Shown: positions 24,460 through 34,575 of the stretch, one piece after another | Layout: each line of letters opens with the position of its first letter | How positions within the stretch are numbered: the stretch's first letter is position 1 | Source of the DNA: Candidatus Sulfotelmatobacter kueseliae | GTDB lineage: Bacteria > Acidobacteriota > Terriglobia > Terriglobales > Acidobacteriaceae | Length of the DNA stretch: 64,000 nucleotides | Assembly (NCBI GenBank): GCA_900290255.1 | Contig: OMOD01000188.1 | Coordinates: forward strand, 1-64,000 | Direction of reading: 5' to 3' | The notes under the pieces: generated by a model | The model's input: only the letters and a program-made list of their open reading frames with translations | The model's database searches: none | What the model was told of the DNA's origin: nothing | Made by a program: the position numbers and the translations under genes

Positions 24460-25734
24460 TCACTGGATGGCGGTCAACGCGCTCTGCGCTGCTGCACCAT
24501 ATCCCGACGCCGCAGTAAAGGGGCTAGCATTGGTTTTTAAGAGCACGGGCTCGCTGCAACCACCAGCTTTGGTGAATGCCCAGAACCAATAGCCAACTTG
24601 AGGAGACGAACCGTTGGCCCAACTTACCATCGACTTCGTTTCAGTGCCGGTACAGCCGTCTCCGCCCTGCTTCTTCGGCAACTCGCCGGTTTCATCGATG
24701 ACGATCGGGTAACCGGCGGTCTGGAAGATAGGTGTCCAGGTGCTGTTCCAACATGTAGCAGTGGTGCAGTCCAGGTCGTAGTAGAGGTGAATTCCAGCGG
24801 CAATCTGTTTATCAGTTACGTACTCGGGTACGTAGGTGGTCCAGTCGTTGAGCTGGTTCGAATAGTCGAGCCCCGCAATGATGATCACATTCGATGCGCC
24901 CTCGTTGCGGATCGCCGTCACCACACTCGCCAGTCCTTGAACGTTCCAGGTGTTGCCCGACCCACTGGGGCCCTGGCAACTATTATTCTCGCAGGCTGTT
25001 GTGTTGCAGCCTCCATTGAGGTAGCACGTCCAATCGGCAGCCGCAGTGCTCCCGCTGCCCAGAAACTCCGGTTCATTGGTGAGATTGAAGATGACCGATG
25101 GGTTGTTCTTGAACTGAGCCGCCACCGACTGCCAGAACTGGAGTGAATAGTTCGTGTCCATTGCGGGAAAGTTATCAATCTGATTGCTTTTCGCGTTGAC
25201 AAGCTCCGGACCACCGCCAACGTGAAGGTCGACCTCAGCGACCATGCCGGAGGCGTTGGCAACGTTGATGAAGTTCACGATCGGCGTAATGTAGTTCGAA
25301 CCGTATATCATCGTCGATTGACCACTCGTGGGCACGCCCAGCCAGCAATCCTCATTGAGTGGTATGCGGACAACGTTCGCATGCCAGTTGTTAATCATGC
25401 CGTTAACGACCGCCTGATAGTCGCTGGTATTGGCCGGCAAATTTGATGAGTCCCAGACCGTTGCTGAGCCGTCGTTGGTGCCGTCGCCCAGACACGAATA
25501 TTCCGTGCCGCTTATGTTGACCCCGCGCAGGACGACTGCCTGATTCGCACTGACGCTCTTAAGGCCTAGGGTTCCCGCTGAGGTGGTGACAAACTGGTTT
25601 CCGACAACTTTAATGCCAGGAGCTGCACCTGCAAACGCCTGGGACCCGGTGGATGCGACAAGCACCGAGAGCATCCCGAGCAATATCAAGAGATTGGTAA
25701 AGCTTGTCGAATGTTCATGCGCTGCTTTCTTCAT
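24460..25734 (-). CDS. Glycoside hydrolase family 5 (cellulase-like)
   Basis: Secreted endoglucanase-like enzyme. Start set at ATG 25734 (MKKAAHEHSTSF), since AAAGGAT lies nine bases upstream. A longer frame to 25824 is less likely. Signal peptide LLILLGMLSVLVASTGSQAFA, then the barrel with VVLRGVNISG, NVVRIPLNEDCW, the acid/base Glu in NLTNEPEF and the nucleophile Glu in VIDETGEL. Numerous Cys residues in NGGCNTTACENNSCQG suggest disulfides, fitting an extracellular place. About 424 residues. It lies between the TonB receptor and the GH30 gene, all on the minus strand. Confidence 0.9.
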   Translation of the reverse strand: MKKAAHEHSTSFTNLLILLGMLSVLVASTGSQAFAGAAPGIKVVGNQFVTTSAGTLGLKSVSANQAVVLRGVNISGTEYSCLGDGTNDGSATVWDSSNLPANTSDYQAVVNGMINNWHANVVRIPLNEDCWLGVPTSGQSTMIYGSNYITPIVNFINVANASGMVAEVDLHVGGGPELVNAKSNQIDNFPAMDTNYSLQFWQSVAAQFKNNPSVIFNLTNEPEFLGSGSTAAADWTCYLNGGCNTTACENNSCQGPSGSGNTWNVQGLASVVTAIRNEGASNVIIIAGLDYSNQLNDWTTYVPEYVTDKQIAAGIHLYYDLDCTTATCWNSTWTPIFQTAGYPIVIDETGELPKKQGGDGCTGTETKSMVSWANGSSPQVGYWFWAFTKAGGCSEPVLLKTNASPFTAASGYGAAAQSALTAIQ

Positions 25735-25828
25735 CGTAAATATCCTTTCATGTACGTGTCTTCCCTCTGATGGCCGATCATGCCGAACGATTCTGGCGAT
25801 TGACGGGAACCAGACGCGGTTCACCGCC

Positions 25829-28800
25829 CTAGAAAACGAACTTCAGTGCGACCTGACCGATGCGAGGATCGCGGGCGGTGCTGATGATCCCAAAACTTGA
25901 GCCCGGCCCGGCGCAGCTCTGTCCCGGTGAACTTGCCACACAGGTTCCGGTGCTCGGCGTCCCGAAACCACTGGTGGCCACGAATTGGGCGTGATTGAAA
26001 GCGTTGAAAAACTCGGCCCGGAACTCGAAGTGCAAACGCTCGTTAACGGCAAACTCTTTCAGCAGGGCCATATCCCAGTTGTTGATTCCCGGGCCGCGAA
26101 AAAAACGCCGCCACGAGTTTCCCAACTGACCGAGTTGTTCTGAAGTGAACAGCGAGGTATTGAAATAAGGTTGGCCGCTTCGCGGGTCCGTAAAGCTCAA
26201 GCTGCCGGGAACAACGTTTGGCACGTCAATACCGTTGCAGTTCGGTCCTGCGCAGTTGGTGCCGATGAGCGAGTTATCATCCAGTTCGAGCAGGGTCACG
26301 GGCAGGCCGGTGGAAAATCTGGTGATTCCCGAGAGCTTCCAGCCGCCAAGCAGTCGGGGAGCCCGCCGCGACAAGCGATCAAAAGGCAATTCGTAGGTGT
26401 AGCTGAAAACGAAATTGTTCCTGAGGTCGAAGGCGGCTAATTCCCTGGTCAGTTTCGGATCAAAAGGATTGACTTGATCGCCCAGTCCGGACGCCTGATC
26501 AAGGGTTTTGCTGTATGTATAACCCGCCAGGAATTCAAGTCGGCCGCTGCGATGCCGCGCCGTAACTTCAAGGGCGTTGTAGTTTGCATTACCGATATTT
26601 TCGTACAGGCCGGTGCTGCCGAAGTCTGCTCCCAATGGTTGACGTGGAACTACGGTTTGTCCTGAGACTGTCGTAAAAGTGCCGGTTTCAGCAAACGGGC
26701 CGCAAGTCGCAGTGTTCGGCGCGACCTGGCTGGATTGGCTTACAGAAAGACAGAGCGCTGGAATGGAAGGGTTGGCCTCCACCAATACAAGCAGTCGATG
26801 GCTCTGGGTTCCGACATAGCTGATATTCAACAGCGAATTGCTTCCCAGTTGCCGCTCCAACGACAATTCGTAATGCTCGGCGTAGGGAAGACGGTTCTTG
26901 TACCAGTATCCTGGTGAACTTGAGATGGGGAGATACTGCGACCAGTTCACGTTCGGATCGGGGTTGGAAGCTGACACATTTGCAGGAGGGAACACCACGG
27001 GAAAGCGCTGCCCTTCAGGGTTTCCAGTGCCGCGATCCACGAAGGGAGTTGCGAATAGAGGAGGATTTGGACTGGAATAAAACAACCCATACGGAGGGTC
27101 CCCCACCTCCAGCGCGTCGGTGAGATCCTCGATTGCCGTATAGAACAAACCGTAGCCGGCTCGGATGCTGGTCTGGCCGCTGCCTCCGAATAAGCGGTGA
27201 AGGATACCGGTATCGACGGAAGGCGAATAGGCCAGTCCGACTCGTGGAGCGAAATTGTTGTAGCGGGTAGGCGCCAAAGTAGATGGCACATTTGGATCAC
27301 CCGGGAAAACCCATCCGGTAGGAGCGCCGGGAAATACTCGGGATTGCTCTCCCGGAATAATGGTTTCCAACTGGTTGTTTTCCTCCCACCACGACGAGCT
27401 TACGTCCCAGCGCAGCCCATAATTCAACGTCAGAGCGGAGGCAACCCGCCAGCTATCCTGGCCGTAGAGCCCGTAATATCGGCTTCTGGAGTGAAGCGGG
27501 GCCTGCTGCCCCTGCTGATAGTACGCCGGCGCACCGATCAGGAAGTCGACAAAGTCGAGTCCCGTTTCCGATCCATCAAAACCGAAGCTGCCGTTGTTCG
27601 CACCGAAGGTATGCTGAGTGATTTGGTCGTAATGGAAATTTCCGCCGAATTCGATGGAATGGGTGCCGACTACTTTCGAATAATTATCCAGCACCTGGTA
27701 TGTATTGTTGTATTGCGCCTGCGGGTACGCATTCACGCCGAAAGTGAAATTATTGAAGGTAGTGTTGGGTACGCCCTGAAACTGAGGCGCGAGAGCAACA
27801 ATCCCCGCGGTGTTCGTTCCCGTGACAAATCCTAAAGAAGAGAGAGAGGGCCCCACGCCCACAGGTTGGCCCGAAAAGCTGGCGAAGCGCATGTAATGCA
27901 AACGGAACTCGTTCACCGCGGTTGGGCTCTGCGTCGTGGTATCGCTCACGTTGGCCATCTGTGCTCTGCCGTAATTCAGAACGCCAAATCCAGGCAAAGA
28001 CGCGAAGCAGTACGGGCACTGCTGCCTATAGTCATCCAGGAAGTAGTACGCGGAGAGCATGCCGACGCGGCTGCTGCCATCGACACGGACTCCACCCTTG
28101 TCGTCGCGCAGCACGTCGTTATACGCGGAACTCTCGAAGTACGGCTGACCATCGATAGACGTAGTCGGCGGCGGGAGGTACTTCAGGAGCGCCTGGGAAG
28201 GAGCGGATATTGCCGATGACGGAATGGTGGCATTGGGGAAAACGCACACCGAGGGATCGGTACAGCCAGGCGCATAATAATTTTCGCCATTCGCAACTGG
28301 ATATCCCAGTTCAGACGAGAGTGCACTTGCCCAGGACGTCCCATTGACCGTGCCGGTGAGCGCGCCGGCCGCATCCGCCAAGTTTCCAGTCAGGTCTGCA
28401 GCGGAAGGGACCGGGACTTCGGCAACCTGGCCCTCGGTCAGGCGCGTGCCCTGATAGTCGATGAAGAAAAAAACTTTCTTGCGTGCGATCGGCCCGCCGA
28501 ATGTGCCGCCAAACTGGTTCTGCTTGAACGCCCCGCGGATGCCGCTGAAATAATTTCGCGCGTCCAGAGCATCATTTCGCAAGAACTCGAACGCTTCTCC
28601 GTGAAACTCGTTGGTGCCTGACTTGGTGATCGCGTTTACCTGGCCGCCGCTGTAATTTCCATACTCGGCATTAAAATTGTTGGTAATGATTCGAAACTCA
28701 GCGATGGAATCAAGATTAGGAACGATTGAAGTAGTCTGGCTCACGCCTTCGTTGACGTTGCCGCCATTGACCATGAAGCCGTTGGCTGTTTCCCGCTGGC

Positions 28801-29425
28801 CACTGACCGAGAGACTGCCGGCGTTCAAATTGCCGGAAGGCGAAAGCGGTGTGTACTCTCCCGAGCTTTCCGCCGCCACTCCAGGTTGCAGAGCCAGCAG
28901 ATCCGTATAGCTTCGTCCATTGAGCGGAAGGGACTCCATCTTAGTGCTGCCGATCACCTCGCCCATTTGCGTATTCGTGGTTTCAACGCGGACTGCGCTG
29001 CTGGAGATGGTCACTTCCTCGTGCACGCCGCCGACTTGAAGGCGCGCATCTACCCGGACCGCACTATTCGCGCTGATGGCGATGCCGGTCTGGTGAAACT
29101 CCTTGAAGCCGGTCTTGCGCACGCTGACGGTATAGGTGCCAACCGGCAACGCCAGAAAAGAGTAGAAGCCCTTCTCATCAGTGTGAACCGACCGCTCGAT
29201 CCCAGTTTCGAGGCCGCGGGCAGTGATCTCCGCTTGGGCAATCACGGCTCCACTCTCGTCGGTTACAATTCCCGAAATGCTTCCGGTTACGCTGGCGCTG
29301 GCACTCTGAAAAGTGAATAGGCAGAACCAGCCGGCGACGAGCACCCACGAGACGATTACAGGCAAACGAATGCATCGGGGTTGATGCTCGAAACCGGTTC
29401 GCAGTGCAACTCGCGTATGGGACAT
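25829..29425 (-). CDS. TonB-dependent receptor with carboxypeptidase-regulatory-like N-terminus
   Basis: 1,198-residue outer-membrane transporter. A signal peptide is followed by a CarboxypepD_reg-like domain (ISGIVTDESGAVIAQAEITA to YTVSVRKTGF). Then come a plug (ESLPLNGRSYTDLLALQPG, VNAITKSGTNEFHGEAFEFL, split by intervening residues) and a long barrel ending in ALKFVF with a terminal Phe. These large receptors are abundant in Acidobacteriota and import glycans or other large ligands. It is the first gene of the minus-strand unit with GH5 and GH30, and is divergent from a ROK regulator 159 bases away. The ribosome site is GCGGAG eight bases before the ATG. Confidence 0.93.
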   Translation of the reverse strand: MSHTRVALRTGFEHQPRCIRLPVIVSWVLVAGWFCLFTFQSASASVTGSISGIVTDESGAVIAQAEITARGLETGIERSVHTDEKGFYSFLALPVGTYTVSVRKTGFKEFHQTGIAISANSAVRVDARLQVGGVHEEVTISSSAVRVETTNTQMGEVIGSTKMESLPLNGRSYTDLLALQPGVAAESSGEYTPLSPSGNLNAGSLSVSGQRETANGFMVNGGNVNEGVSQTTSIVPNLDSIAEFRIITNNFNAEYGNYSGGQVNAITKSGTNEFHGEAFEFLRNDALDARNYFSGIRGAFKQNQFGGTFGGPIARKKVFFFIDYQGTRLTEGQVAEVPVPSAADLTGNLADAAGALTGTVNGTSWASALSSELGYPVANGENYYAPGCTDPSVCVFPNATIPSSAISAPSQALLKYLPPPTTSIDGQPYFESSAYNDVLRDDKGGVRVDGSSRVGMLSAYYFLDDYRQQCPYCFASLPGFGVLNYGRAQMANVSDTTTQSPTAVNEFRLHYMRFASFSGQPVGVGPSLSSLGFVTGTNTAGIVALAPQFQGVPNTTFNNFTFGVNAYPQAQYNNTYQVLDNYSKVVGTHSIEFGGNFHYDQITQHTFGANNGSFGFDGSETGLDFVDFLIGAPAYYQQGQQAPLHSRSRYYGLYGQDSWRVASALTLNYGLRWDVSSSWWEENNQLETIIPGEQSRVFPGAPTGWVFPGDPNVPSTLAPTRYNNFAPRVGLAYSPSVDTGILHRLFGGSGQTSIRAGYGLFYTAIEDLTDALEVGDPPYGLFYSSPNPPLFATPFVDRGTGNPEGQRFPVVFPPANVSASNPDPNVNWSQYLPISSSPGYWYKNRLPYAEHYELSLERQLGSNSLLNISYVGTQSHRLLVLVEANPSIPALCLSVSQSSQVAPNTATCGPFAETGTFTTVSGQTVVPRQPLGADFGSTGLYENIGNANYNALEVTARHRSGRLEFLAGYTYSKTLDQASGLGDQVNPFDPKLTRELAAFDLRNNFVFSYTYELPFDRLSRRAPRLLGGWKLSGITRFSTGLPVTLLELDDNSLIGTNCAGPNCNGIDVPNVVPGSLSFTDPRSGQPYFNTSLFTSEQLGQLGNSWRRFFRGPGINNWDMALLKEFAVNERLHFEFRAEFFNAFNHAQFVATSGFGTPSTGTCVASSPGQSCAGPGSSFGIISTARDPRIGQVALKFVF

Positions 29426-29584
29426 AGTTTCTCCGCGTTTCTGCTCGGGCGGCGAAAAAAACCTTGCCTTTATTTCATTAACTGAAGTAACATGCCGACT
29501 TTGCGCCCAATATGTACGCGATTTAGTTCAATTATGTCAAGAAGTATTTGTGAGCGCTCCTCCGTTGAGGAAGGAGATGAATCC
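29426..29584. promoter_or_regulatory. Divergent regulatory region between TonB receptor and ROK regulator
   Basis: AT-rich 159-base gap that must hold both promoters. It contains the near-palindrome TTAACTGAAGTAA (29478-29490), a possible operator for the ROK protein. I could not fix -35/-10 boxes with confidence. Confidence 0.4.
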
Positions 29585-30838
29585 GTGGCCACAAGGAGTC
29601 GACGCGGGTCCCAAGCTCGAAGTACGGAACTGAGATCTTTCAAGCGCGAATTAAATGTTTTGCGCCTCATTCACTCAAAATGTAATATCTCGCGGATCGA
29701 ACTATCCAAGGAAACTGGCCTGAGTGCAGCTTCCATTACGGCCATCGTGCAAAATCTGATCGACAAAGGCCTGGTTTCAGAAACCGGCCACAACACCAGT
29801 GCCCTGGGACGAAAGCCGGTTTCTCTCAGCCTGCGCGATGATGCCGGATTCGTGGTCGGAGTGGACCTGGGATCGTTCTACACCAGAGTAGTGGTCACAG
29901 ACGTTCGAGGCACTCTGGTCTGCAAGGAGGAATCAAAGACAGGAATGCCGGATGGCCGGGATCTTGTTATCTCCCGGACGCTGCAGACAATTCACCGAGC
30001 GATTCATGATTCCGGAAAGCCGAGAAGCGCGTTCCGGGGGATCGGAATGGGGCATTCGGGAGTGATCGATGCCAGCAAAGGCCTGGTATTGTCCTTCCCT
30101 CGCCCCGGTCAGATGGCCGAATGGAAGAACGTCCCGCTGAGAGACATCCTGGAGCGTGAATTCGGCGTGCCCTGCCTGCTTGAGGACAGCGTACGCGCAA
30201 TCGCAACCGCGGAGAAGCATTTTGGACTCGAAGCGGGCCTGGCTGACTTTATATACGTGGACGTGGGAATGGGAATTGGCGCCGCGATTTTTCTCGACGG
30301 AAAGCTCTACCGCGGATCTGGAGGCAGCGCCGGCGAATTCGGTCACATGACCGTGGACGAACACGGTCCCCTGTGTTGCTGCGGCAACAATGGATGCCTG
30401 GAGACGCTTGCGTCTTGCGGAGCCATCATCCAGTCAGTGAGAAGCGCGATCGAAAAAGGAGTGGATTCAAAAGTTCGAGAGTGGGCACAGGGAGATCTGA
30501 GCCGGATCAGTATTGAGATGATCGGCCAAGCTGCCCGTCAAAATGACAGCCTGTCCTTTCGCGTTCTGCACGACGCGGTGTCCCACATTGCGGTAGCTCT
30601 GGCCGACGTTGTGAACCTGCTGAATCCGCACATTCTCGTTTTTGGAGGAGCTTTATTTCGTTCGGCGCCTGAACTATTCCTGGAGCCGTTGCAACGCACC
30701 ATAAAACAAAGGGCGTTGGAAAAATCAGCCAATGAAGTGCAACTTAAGATCTCTACTCTAGGCAGTGAAGCGGGCGCCCTCGGAGCCGGAAGATTGATTT
30801 CCGAGATTGTGGTGGAAAGACTTTACCAGGAAGCCTGA
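29585..30838 (+). CDS. ROK-family transcriptional regulator
   Basis: DNA-binding repressor or activator that senses a sugar. N-terminal winged helix (VLRLIHSKCNISRIELSKET, GLSAASITAIVQNLIDKGLV), then the ROK ATPase-like fold VVGVDLGSFYTRVVV. GGSAGEFGHMTVDEHGPLCC leads into the zinc motif CCCGNNGCLE, with the His in EFGHM. The start is set at GTG 29585 because AAGGAG is eight bases before it. ATG codons at 29492 and 29534 lack such a site. Divergent from the TonB receptor/GH5/GH30 unit, which it probably controls in response to an oligosaccharide. 417 residues. Confidence 0.92.
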   Translation: MATRSRRGSQARSTELRSFKRELNVLRLIHSKCNISRIELSKETGLSAASITAIVQNLIDKGLVSETGHNTSALGRKPVSLSLRDDAGFVVGVDLGSFYTRVVVTDVRGTLVCKEESKTGMPDGRDLVISRTLQTIHRAIHDSGKPRSAFRGIGMGHSGVIDASKGLVLSFPRPGQMAEWKNVPLRDILEREFGVPCLLEDSVRAIATAEKHFGLEAGLADFIYVDVGMGIGAAIFLDGKLYRGSGGSAGEFGHMTVDEHGPLCCCGNNGCLETLASCGAIIQSVRSAIEKGVDSKVREWAQGDLSRISIEMIGQAARQNDSLSFRVLHDAVSHIAVALADVVNLLNPHILVFGGALFRSAPELFLEPLQRTIKQRALEKSANEVQLKISTLGSEAGALGAGRLISEIVVERLYQEA

Positions 30839-30841
30839 AGA

Positions 30842-30947
30842 CTAGTGGGGTGTCGCAGTGAAAACGTTAGCGGCGAACCATGGCGAGGGTACGCCTCGCT
30901 GTGCTCGGCGGGGCGGACGAATGCGTCCGCCCCTACATGGCCCGCGG
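30842..30947. repeat. Dispersed repeat, family B, copy 3
   Basis: CTAGTGGGGTGTCGCAGTGA, AACGTTAGCGGCGAACCATG, GAGGGTACGCCTCGC and the hairpin GGGCGGACGAATGCGTCCGC. It begins three bases after the ROK stop. Beyond it to 31111 lies further non-coding repeat-like sequence, including the hairpin GGCACGGCTGAAGCCGTGCC at 31000-31019. Confidence 0.88.
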
Positions 30948-31111
30948 TAACCGTCGGCTCCCTCAGGGGCTAAAGCCCGCGTCCTGGTTGGCTCTGGGCG
31001 GCACGGCTGAAGCCGTGCCCTTCCCAAAACCATTTATGAGACAGCCTCTAGACCTGGTTCCCGCAAGAGACGCACAAATCAAGGTTACTCACCGGGTTCT
31101 TCCGGATTGAC

Positions 31112-33187
31112 TCACCCGGACGTTTTCCTCGACTGCTTCGTCAGTTCCGGAAAGATGGTGAGCCGCAAGTGTGTCGCGCCATAGGGCGTCAGTGTTATGT
31201 GCTCCGCGGCTTCGTTCATCCGGGCGGTTTGAACATCCGGCAATGGCGGAGTAAACATCTGTTCCGGATTGTCGGGATTCTTCTGCAGATCCCACCCTTC
31301 TATCTTTCGAGCCTCGACCTTCACGCTCACCGGAGGGTCGGTCCATGGGTCCGCCGTCATCGGCTTTCTTTCAAGAGTCGCTCTTACGGCGCTCGTTCCT
31401 GCATTCGTCATCAGCCCGTATTCCCACGAGCTCACCGGCACAGCGTTCCAGTCAGGGAATTCCTCGGTAGAGTATTTCTGTTCCACGACCGAAGTCCATT
31501 TCTCCTGAATCGCAAGCGAGTAAACCAGCGGCCCGTGTTCGATTCCTATGCCATTTTGCGGCCACCGGCTGGTTGAGAACTTCATGGGCAAGGTCAGAGA
31601 GATTTTGTCGTTTGCTCGAAACCTGCGCCGCAGCTGGACAAAACCGCGGTTTATTGGGGGAAGAGGAATGGGCTTCCCGTTCATTGCCAGTGCCGGTGCG
31701 CTACACCACTCTGGAATTCTCAACGACAGCGGAAACTCAACCGGCTGTCTGGTTCCGATGATGAAGTCGATCTTTTCGCCAAACGGATAATCTGTCTCCT
31801 GCACGATCTCGATCTCCCGCCGATCCTTCCCCACTGTCGTACTCAACTTCGAGGGGCCATAAAGCGTTGCCGCCAATCCATCGTCTGCATCTTTCATCCA
31901 CATACGGATGACGTAGTTGGGAAATACGCGGTGCACATTTCCTGCGCAGCAGGCAGAGTCCTCTCCCGGATTCGGCTGGAAGCTCATGAGCCGGCCGCCA
32001 TGGATCAGCACATTATGGTCGGAATTCAGGGTAGCGAGGAATTGGTTGGGGCAGGAGAGGTACTGCAGCGCCTTCCAGTCTTTCTTGAGGCAGCCCATGC
32101 CCGCGTTCAGACAGGCGCGCTCCACACGATCGGCCCACAGACCGTCCCCGGTGGCCATGAGCATGTAGCCCCACGACCATGTGTGATCGGCAATGTCGCA
32201 GGTTTCGTGCGAATCGAGGGCCGTGCGGGTTCGGTAGTCCTCGGTAGTGGACGGTATGCCATCGATCAGCATGTGATGATCGAAGATCCGGCGCTGAGCC
32301 GCGAGAGCAAATCTCAAATACTCTTCATTTCCGGTATACAGGTAGAGGATCGCCGGTTGCTTCGCGGTCTCAATGTAGGTAACGCCGTGCGCCATGATCG
32401 GGCCTGCCCCGTACACCTGCATTTCGGACAGATTCCCGTGTTCGGTTTCTCCGGCAAATTTCAAATAGTCGCGCCATGCGTTCTCCGCCAGCGCCAGGAG
32501 CTTCTGGTCCCCAGTCTGGCCATAACACCAGAGCATGCTCTCTACATTCATGATGTTGCGAAGCGGCTCGCTGTAAGACGCCTGGTCGGAAAGATAGTGC
32601 TGTCGCATGAGGTCGGGGATGTCATTTCTTTGTTGCGCCTCGGAAAAGGCCGCCAGCGCGCGAAAGAAGATGGCATGCGGCCAGCGATGGAAGTCTCCTT
32701 TCGGATCGCTGAAGTTCTGGGGCCCGAGGTATCGGTTGGCCCCGGCATGGGTCAATGTGTAATCGATGGGCGCGCCCACCCTTTGCATGAGTTGCTCGTC
32801 GTTCAGCACGAGCGCGAGGCGGCCTGCTCCATCGATCCAATAGGCGCGCTGTTCCCAGGGCCACCACGATTCTGCCTTTTCTTCCCCGTCCCAATAAGCC
32901 CCGGTGAACGGCCATGAGACATCCGCTAACTTCGAACCAAGTTGTTGCGCTTGTTTCTCCAGATAGAGACGCAACCAGCCTGCGGGGCGGACGGCTCCGG
33001 GCGGCAGCGAACGAAATTTCGCATAAGCCGCGCCTGGAGCCGAAGAGACATTGTCCACGCCGAAGAACGGCGTCGGAGCTAGAGCGACTCCGGAACTCAT
33101 CAGCGCCAGGCGGAGAAATTCACGACGGTCCAGATCAGCACCTCTTACCACTTTCTCAAGGCTTAGGCCTTCCTGCTGATCGCACAT
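31112..33187 (-). CDS. GH127-like (DUF1680) beta-L-arabinofuranosidase-fold protein, Tat-exported
   Basis: 691 residues. A twin-arginine signal (DRREFLRLALMSSGVALAP) is followed by an (alpha/alpha)6-barrel protein of the DUF1680/GH127 group. The zinc and nucleophile site of this family (Glu, Cys, Cys-Cys) is visible as SHETCDIADH and DSACCAGNVHR. GH127 and GH146 enzymes remove L-arabinofuranose from plant glycans. The exact family and linkage are not certain. It lies next to the GH30/GH5/TonB/ROK group, but beyond the ROK gene and facing it, so it may be part of the same glycan system with its own promoter. Confidence 0.85.
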   Translation of the reverse strand: MCDQQEGLSLEKVVRGADLDRREFLRLALMSSGVALAPTPFFGVDNVSSAPGAAYAKFRSLPPGAVRPAGWLRLYLEKQAQQLGSKLADVSWPFTGAYWDGEEKAESWWPWEQRAYWIDGAGRLALVLNDEQLMQRVGAPIDYTLTHAGANRYLGPQNFSDPKGDFHRWPHAIFFRALAAFSEAQQRNDIPDLMRQHYLSDQASYSEPLRNIMNVESMLWCYGQTGDQKLLALAENAWRDYLKFAGETEHGNLSEMQVYGAGPIMAHGVTYIETAKQPAILYLYTGNEEYLRFALAAQRRIFDHHMLIDGIPSTTEDYRTRTALDSHETCDIADHTWSWGYMLMATGDGLWADRVERACLNAGMGCLKKDWKALQYLSCPNQFLATLNSDHNVLIHGGRLMSFQPNPGEDSACCAGNVHRVFPNYVIRMWMKDADDGLAATLYGPSKLSTTVGKDRREIEIVQETDYPFGEKIDFIIGTRQPVEFPLSLRIPEWCSAPALAMNGKPIPLPPINRGFVQLRRRFRANDKISLTLPMKFSTSRWPQNGIGIEHGPLVYSLAIQEKWTSVVEQKYSTEEFPDWNAVPVSSWEYGLMTNAGTSAVRATLERKPMTADPWTDPPVSVKVEARKIEGWDLQKNPDNPEQMFTPPLPDVQTARMNEAAEHITLTPYGATHLRLTIFPELTKQSRKTSG

Positions 33188-33219
33188 GAATGATTCCTCC
33201 GCCTTCTATACGCACTTCT

Positions 33220-34431
33220 TCACGAAGTATGAATTACGGATGCTAACGGGGCGCAGCTTCCAGCCGCGCTTCCGAGCAGCGGCGCCTCCCGACCGCGGGC
33301 TGAAACCGGCTCTACGGACGCGATCTGCCCATTGCGCACCAGCAGTGCAGAATCGAAATTGTTCACCGTGGGGCAAACGTGGCGGGGAAGCAGATAAAGT
33401 ACCTCGCCGATCGGCGGTCGGCCAGGCGCGTGGCTCGAGCGCAAGGGCAGATGCTCTTCACTGGGAGAAAGCGGCATCAGTCCCGGATGCCCGACGACCA
33501 CGCACGTGGGCACGCCGGCATCAGCGGATACTGCCTTGTGCCCTGCGTCGCAGGTGACGATGTCGTCGTGCGGATGACTCACTACGCGGCTCAGCACCAG
33601 CGCCGCCGGGGCATAGCCGTACTCGCCGGGAAGTTGCGCCAGACTGGTGGCATCGCAGTACACAATCGTTCCGGGGGAGACGCGATGCGTGAATCCTCCC
33701 TGCCGAAAACCTTCGTAATTGAGCGAGCAAGGAAACGTCGGCGTTCCCGCGGTGATCACCTCTGGCACGCTGCCACCGCTGCCTCGAATCTCACTCACAA
33801 GTTCCAGCAGGCGATCATAGCCGCCATGCGCGGCCGCGGTTCGCTGGCGCTCTTCCAACCCGCCATACTGTCCGTCATAGTAATGAAGGCCGCGGAACTC
33901 CAACCCTGCTTCCCTCACCGCACGCACAATACGAACCGCCCGACCCTTGTCGCTTTGCTCGACTCCGGTTCGGTCCATGCCAGGATTGATATCGAGAAAA
34001 ATGCCGACCCGGGCGGCTCGCCATTGTTGCACTTGTTCTTCGTTCTCGACCAGGACGGAGATTCGCACCTGGGAGAACTGTTCCGCTATTTCGCGGACCC
34101 GCCGCGCATTGGCGCCCACCACCGGATAAGCGAGAAGCACATCCGCTGCCCCGCTGCGACAGGCGACCAGCAATTCGAGCGTGGTGGCGCATTTAAAAGT
34201 CCGGACACCGCGCCCCACCAGCATGCCCACGGTGTAATCCAGCTTTGCCGTCTTAATGTGCGCCCGCCAGCGATCCGCGTTCCCGTCCAGCAGACGCAAG
34301 GTTTGGGTTATGTTCGACGCAATGATTTCCGGATACACCACGAGCGCAGGGGTAAGCACGTCGTCGACGTCCGTCACGCGGTAACGTTCGTCCCAGGAAA
34401 ACTCGCTCAGCATGAAATTCTGCGGTGCCAT
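33220..34431 (-). CDS. D-threonine aldolase / D-serine dehydratase-family PLP enzyme
   Basis: 403-residue PLP enzyme with an alanine-racemase-type barrel and the D-serine-dehydratase-like C-terminal domain. The PLP Lys is in WRAHIKTAKLDY. The PLP-phosphate region is near TAGTPTFPCS. Metal ligands of the C-terminal domain appear as HVCPTVNNFD. Members cleave D-threonine or D-3-hydroxyaspartate, or deaminate D-serine. Which reaction cannot be told here. Start set at ATG 34431 (MAPQNFMLSEFSW). The frame extends to 34968, but that part overlaps the divergent permease gene. Next to an amino-acid permease, which fits amino-acid breakdown. Confidence 0.88.
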   Translation of the reverse strand: MAPQNFMLSEFSWDERYRVTDVDDVLTPALVVYPEIIASNITQTLRLLDGNADRWRAHIKTAKLDYTVGMLVGRGVRTFKCATTLELLVACRSGAADVLLAYPVVGANARRVREIAEQFSQVRISVLVENEEQVQQWRAARVGIFLDINPGMDRTGVEQSDKGRAVRIVRAVREAGLEFRGLHYYDGQYGGLEERQRTAAAHGGYDRLLELVSEIRGSGGSVPEVITAGTPTFPCSLNYEGFRQGGFTHRVSPGTIVYCDATSLAQLPGEYGYAPAALVLSRVVSHPHDDIVTCDAGHKAVSADAGVPTCVVVGHPGLMPLSPSEEHLPLRSSHAPGRPPIGEVLYLLPRHVCPTVNNFDSALLVRNGQIASVEPVSARGREAPLLGSAAGSCAPLASVIHTS

Positions 34432-34575
34432 AGCGCTTCGATGATAGCCCGTAAATGCGACGCAAAACCAGCGCAACTTCAAATTCCTCTTCGGCACAGG
34501 TCCGCGGTGCGGTAATGGCGATGAAGTTGGTTGACCAACCCGCTCGCCCCGAGTAGGCTCTGAATTCCGTGTGCG

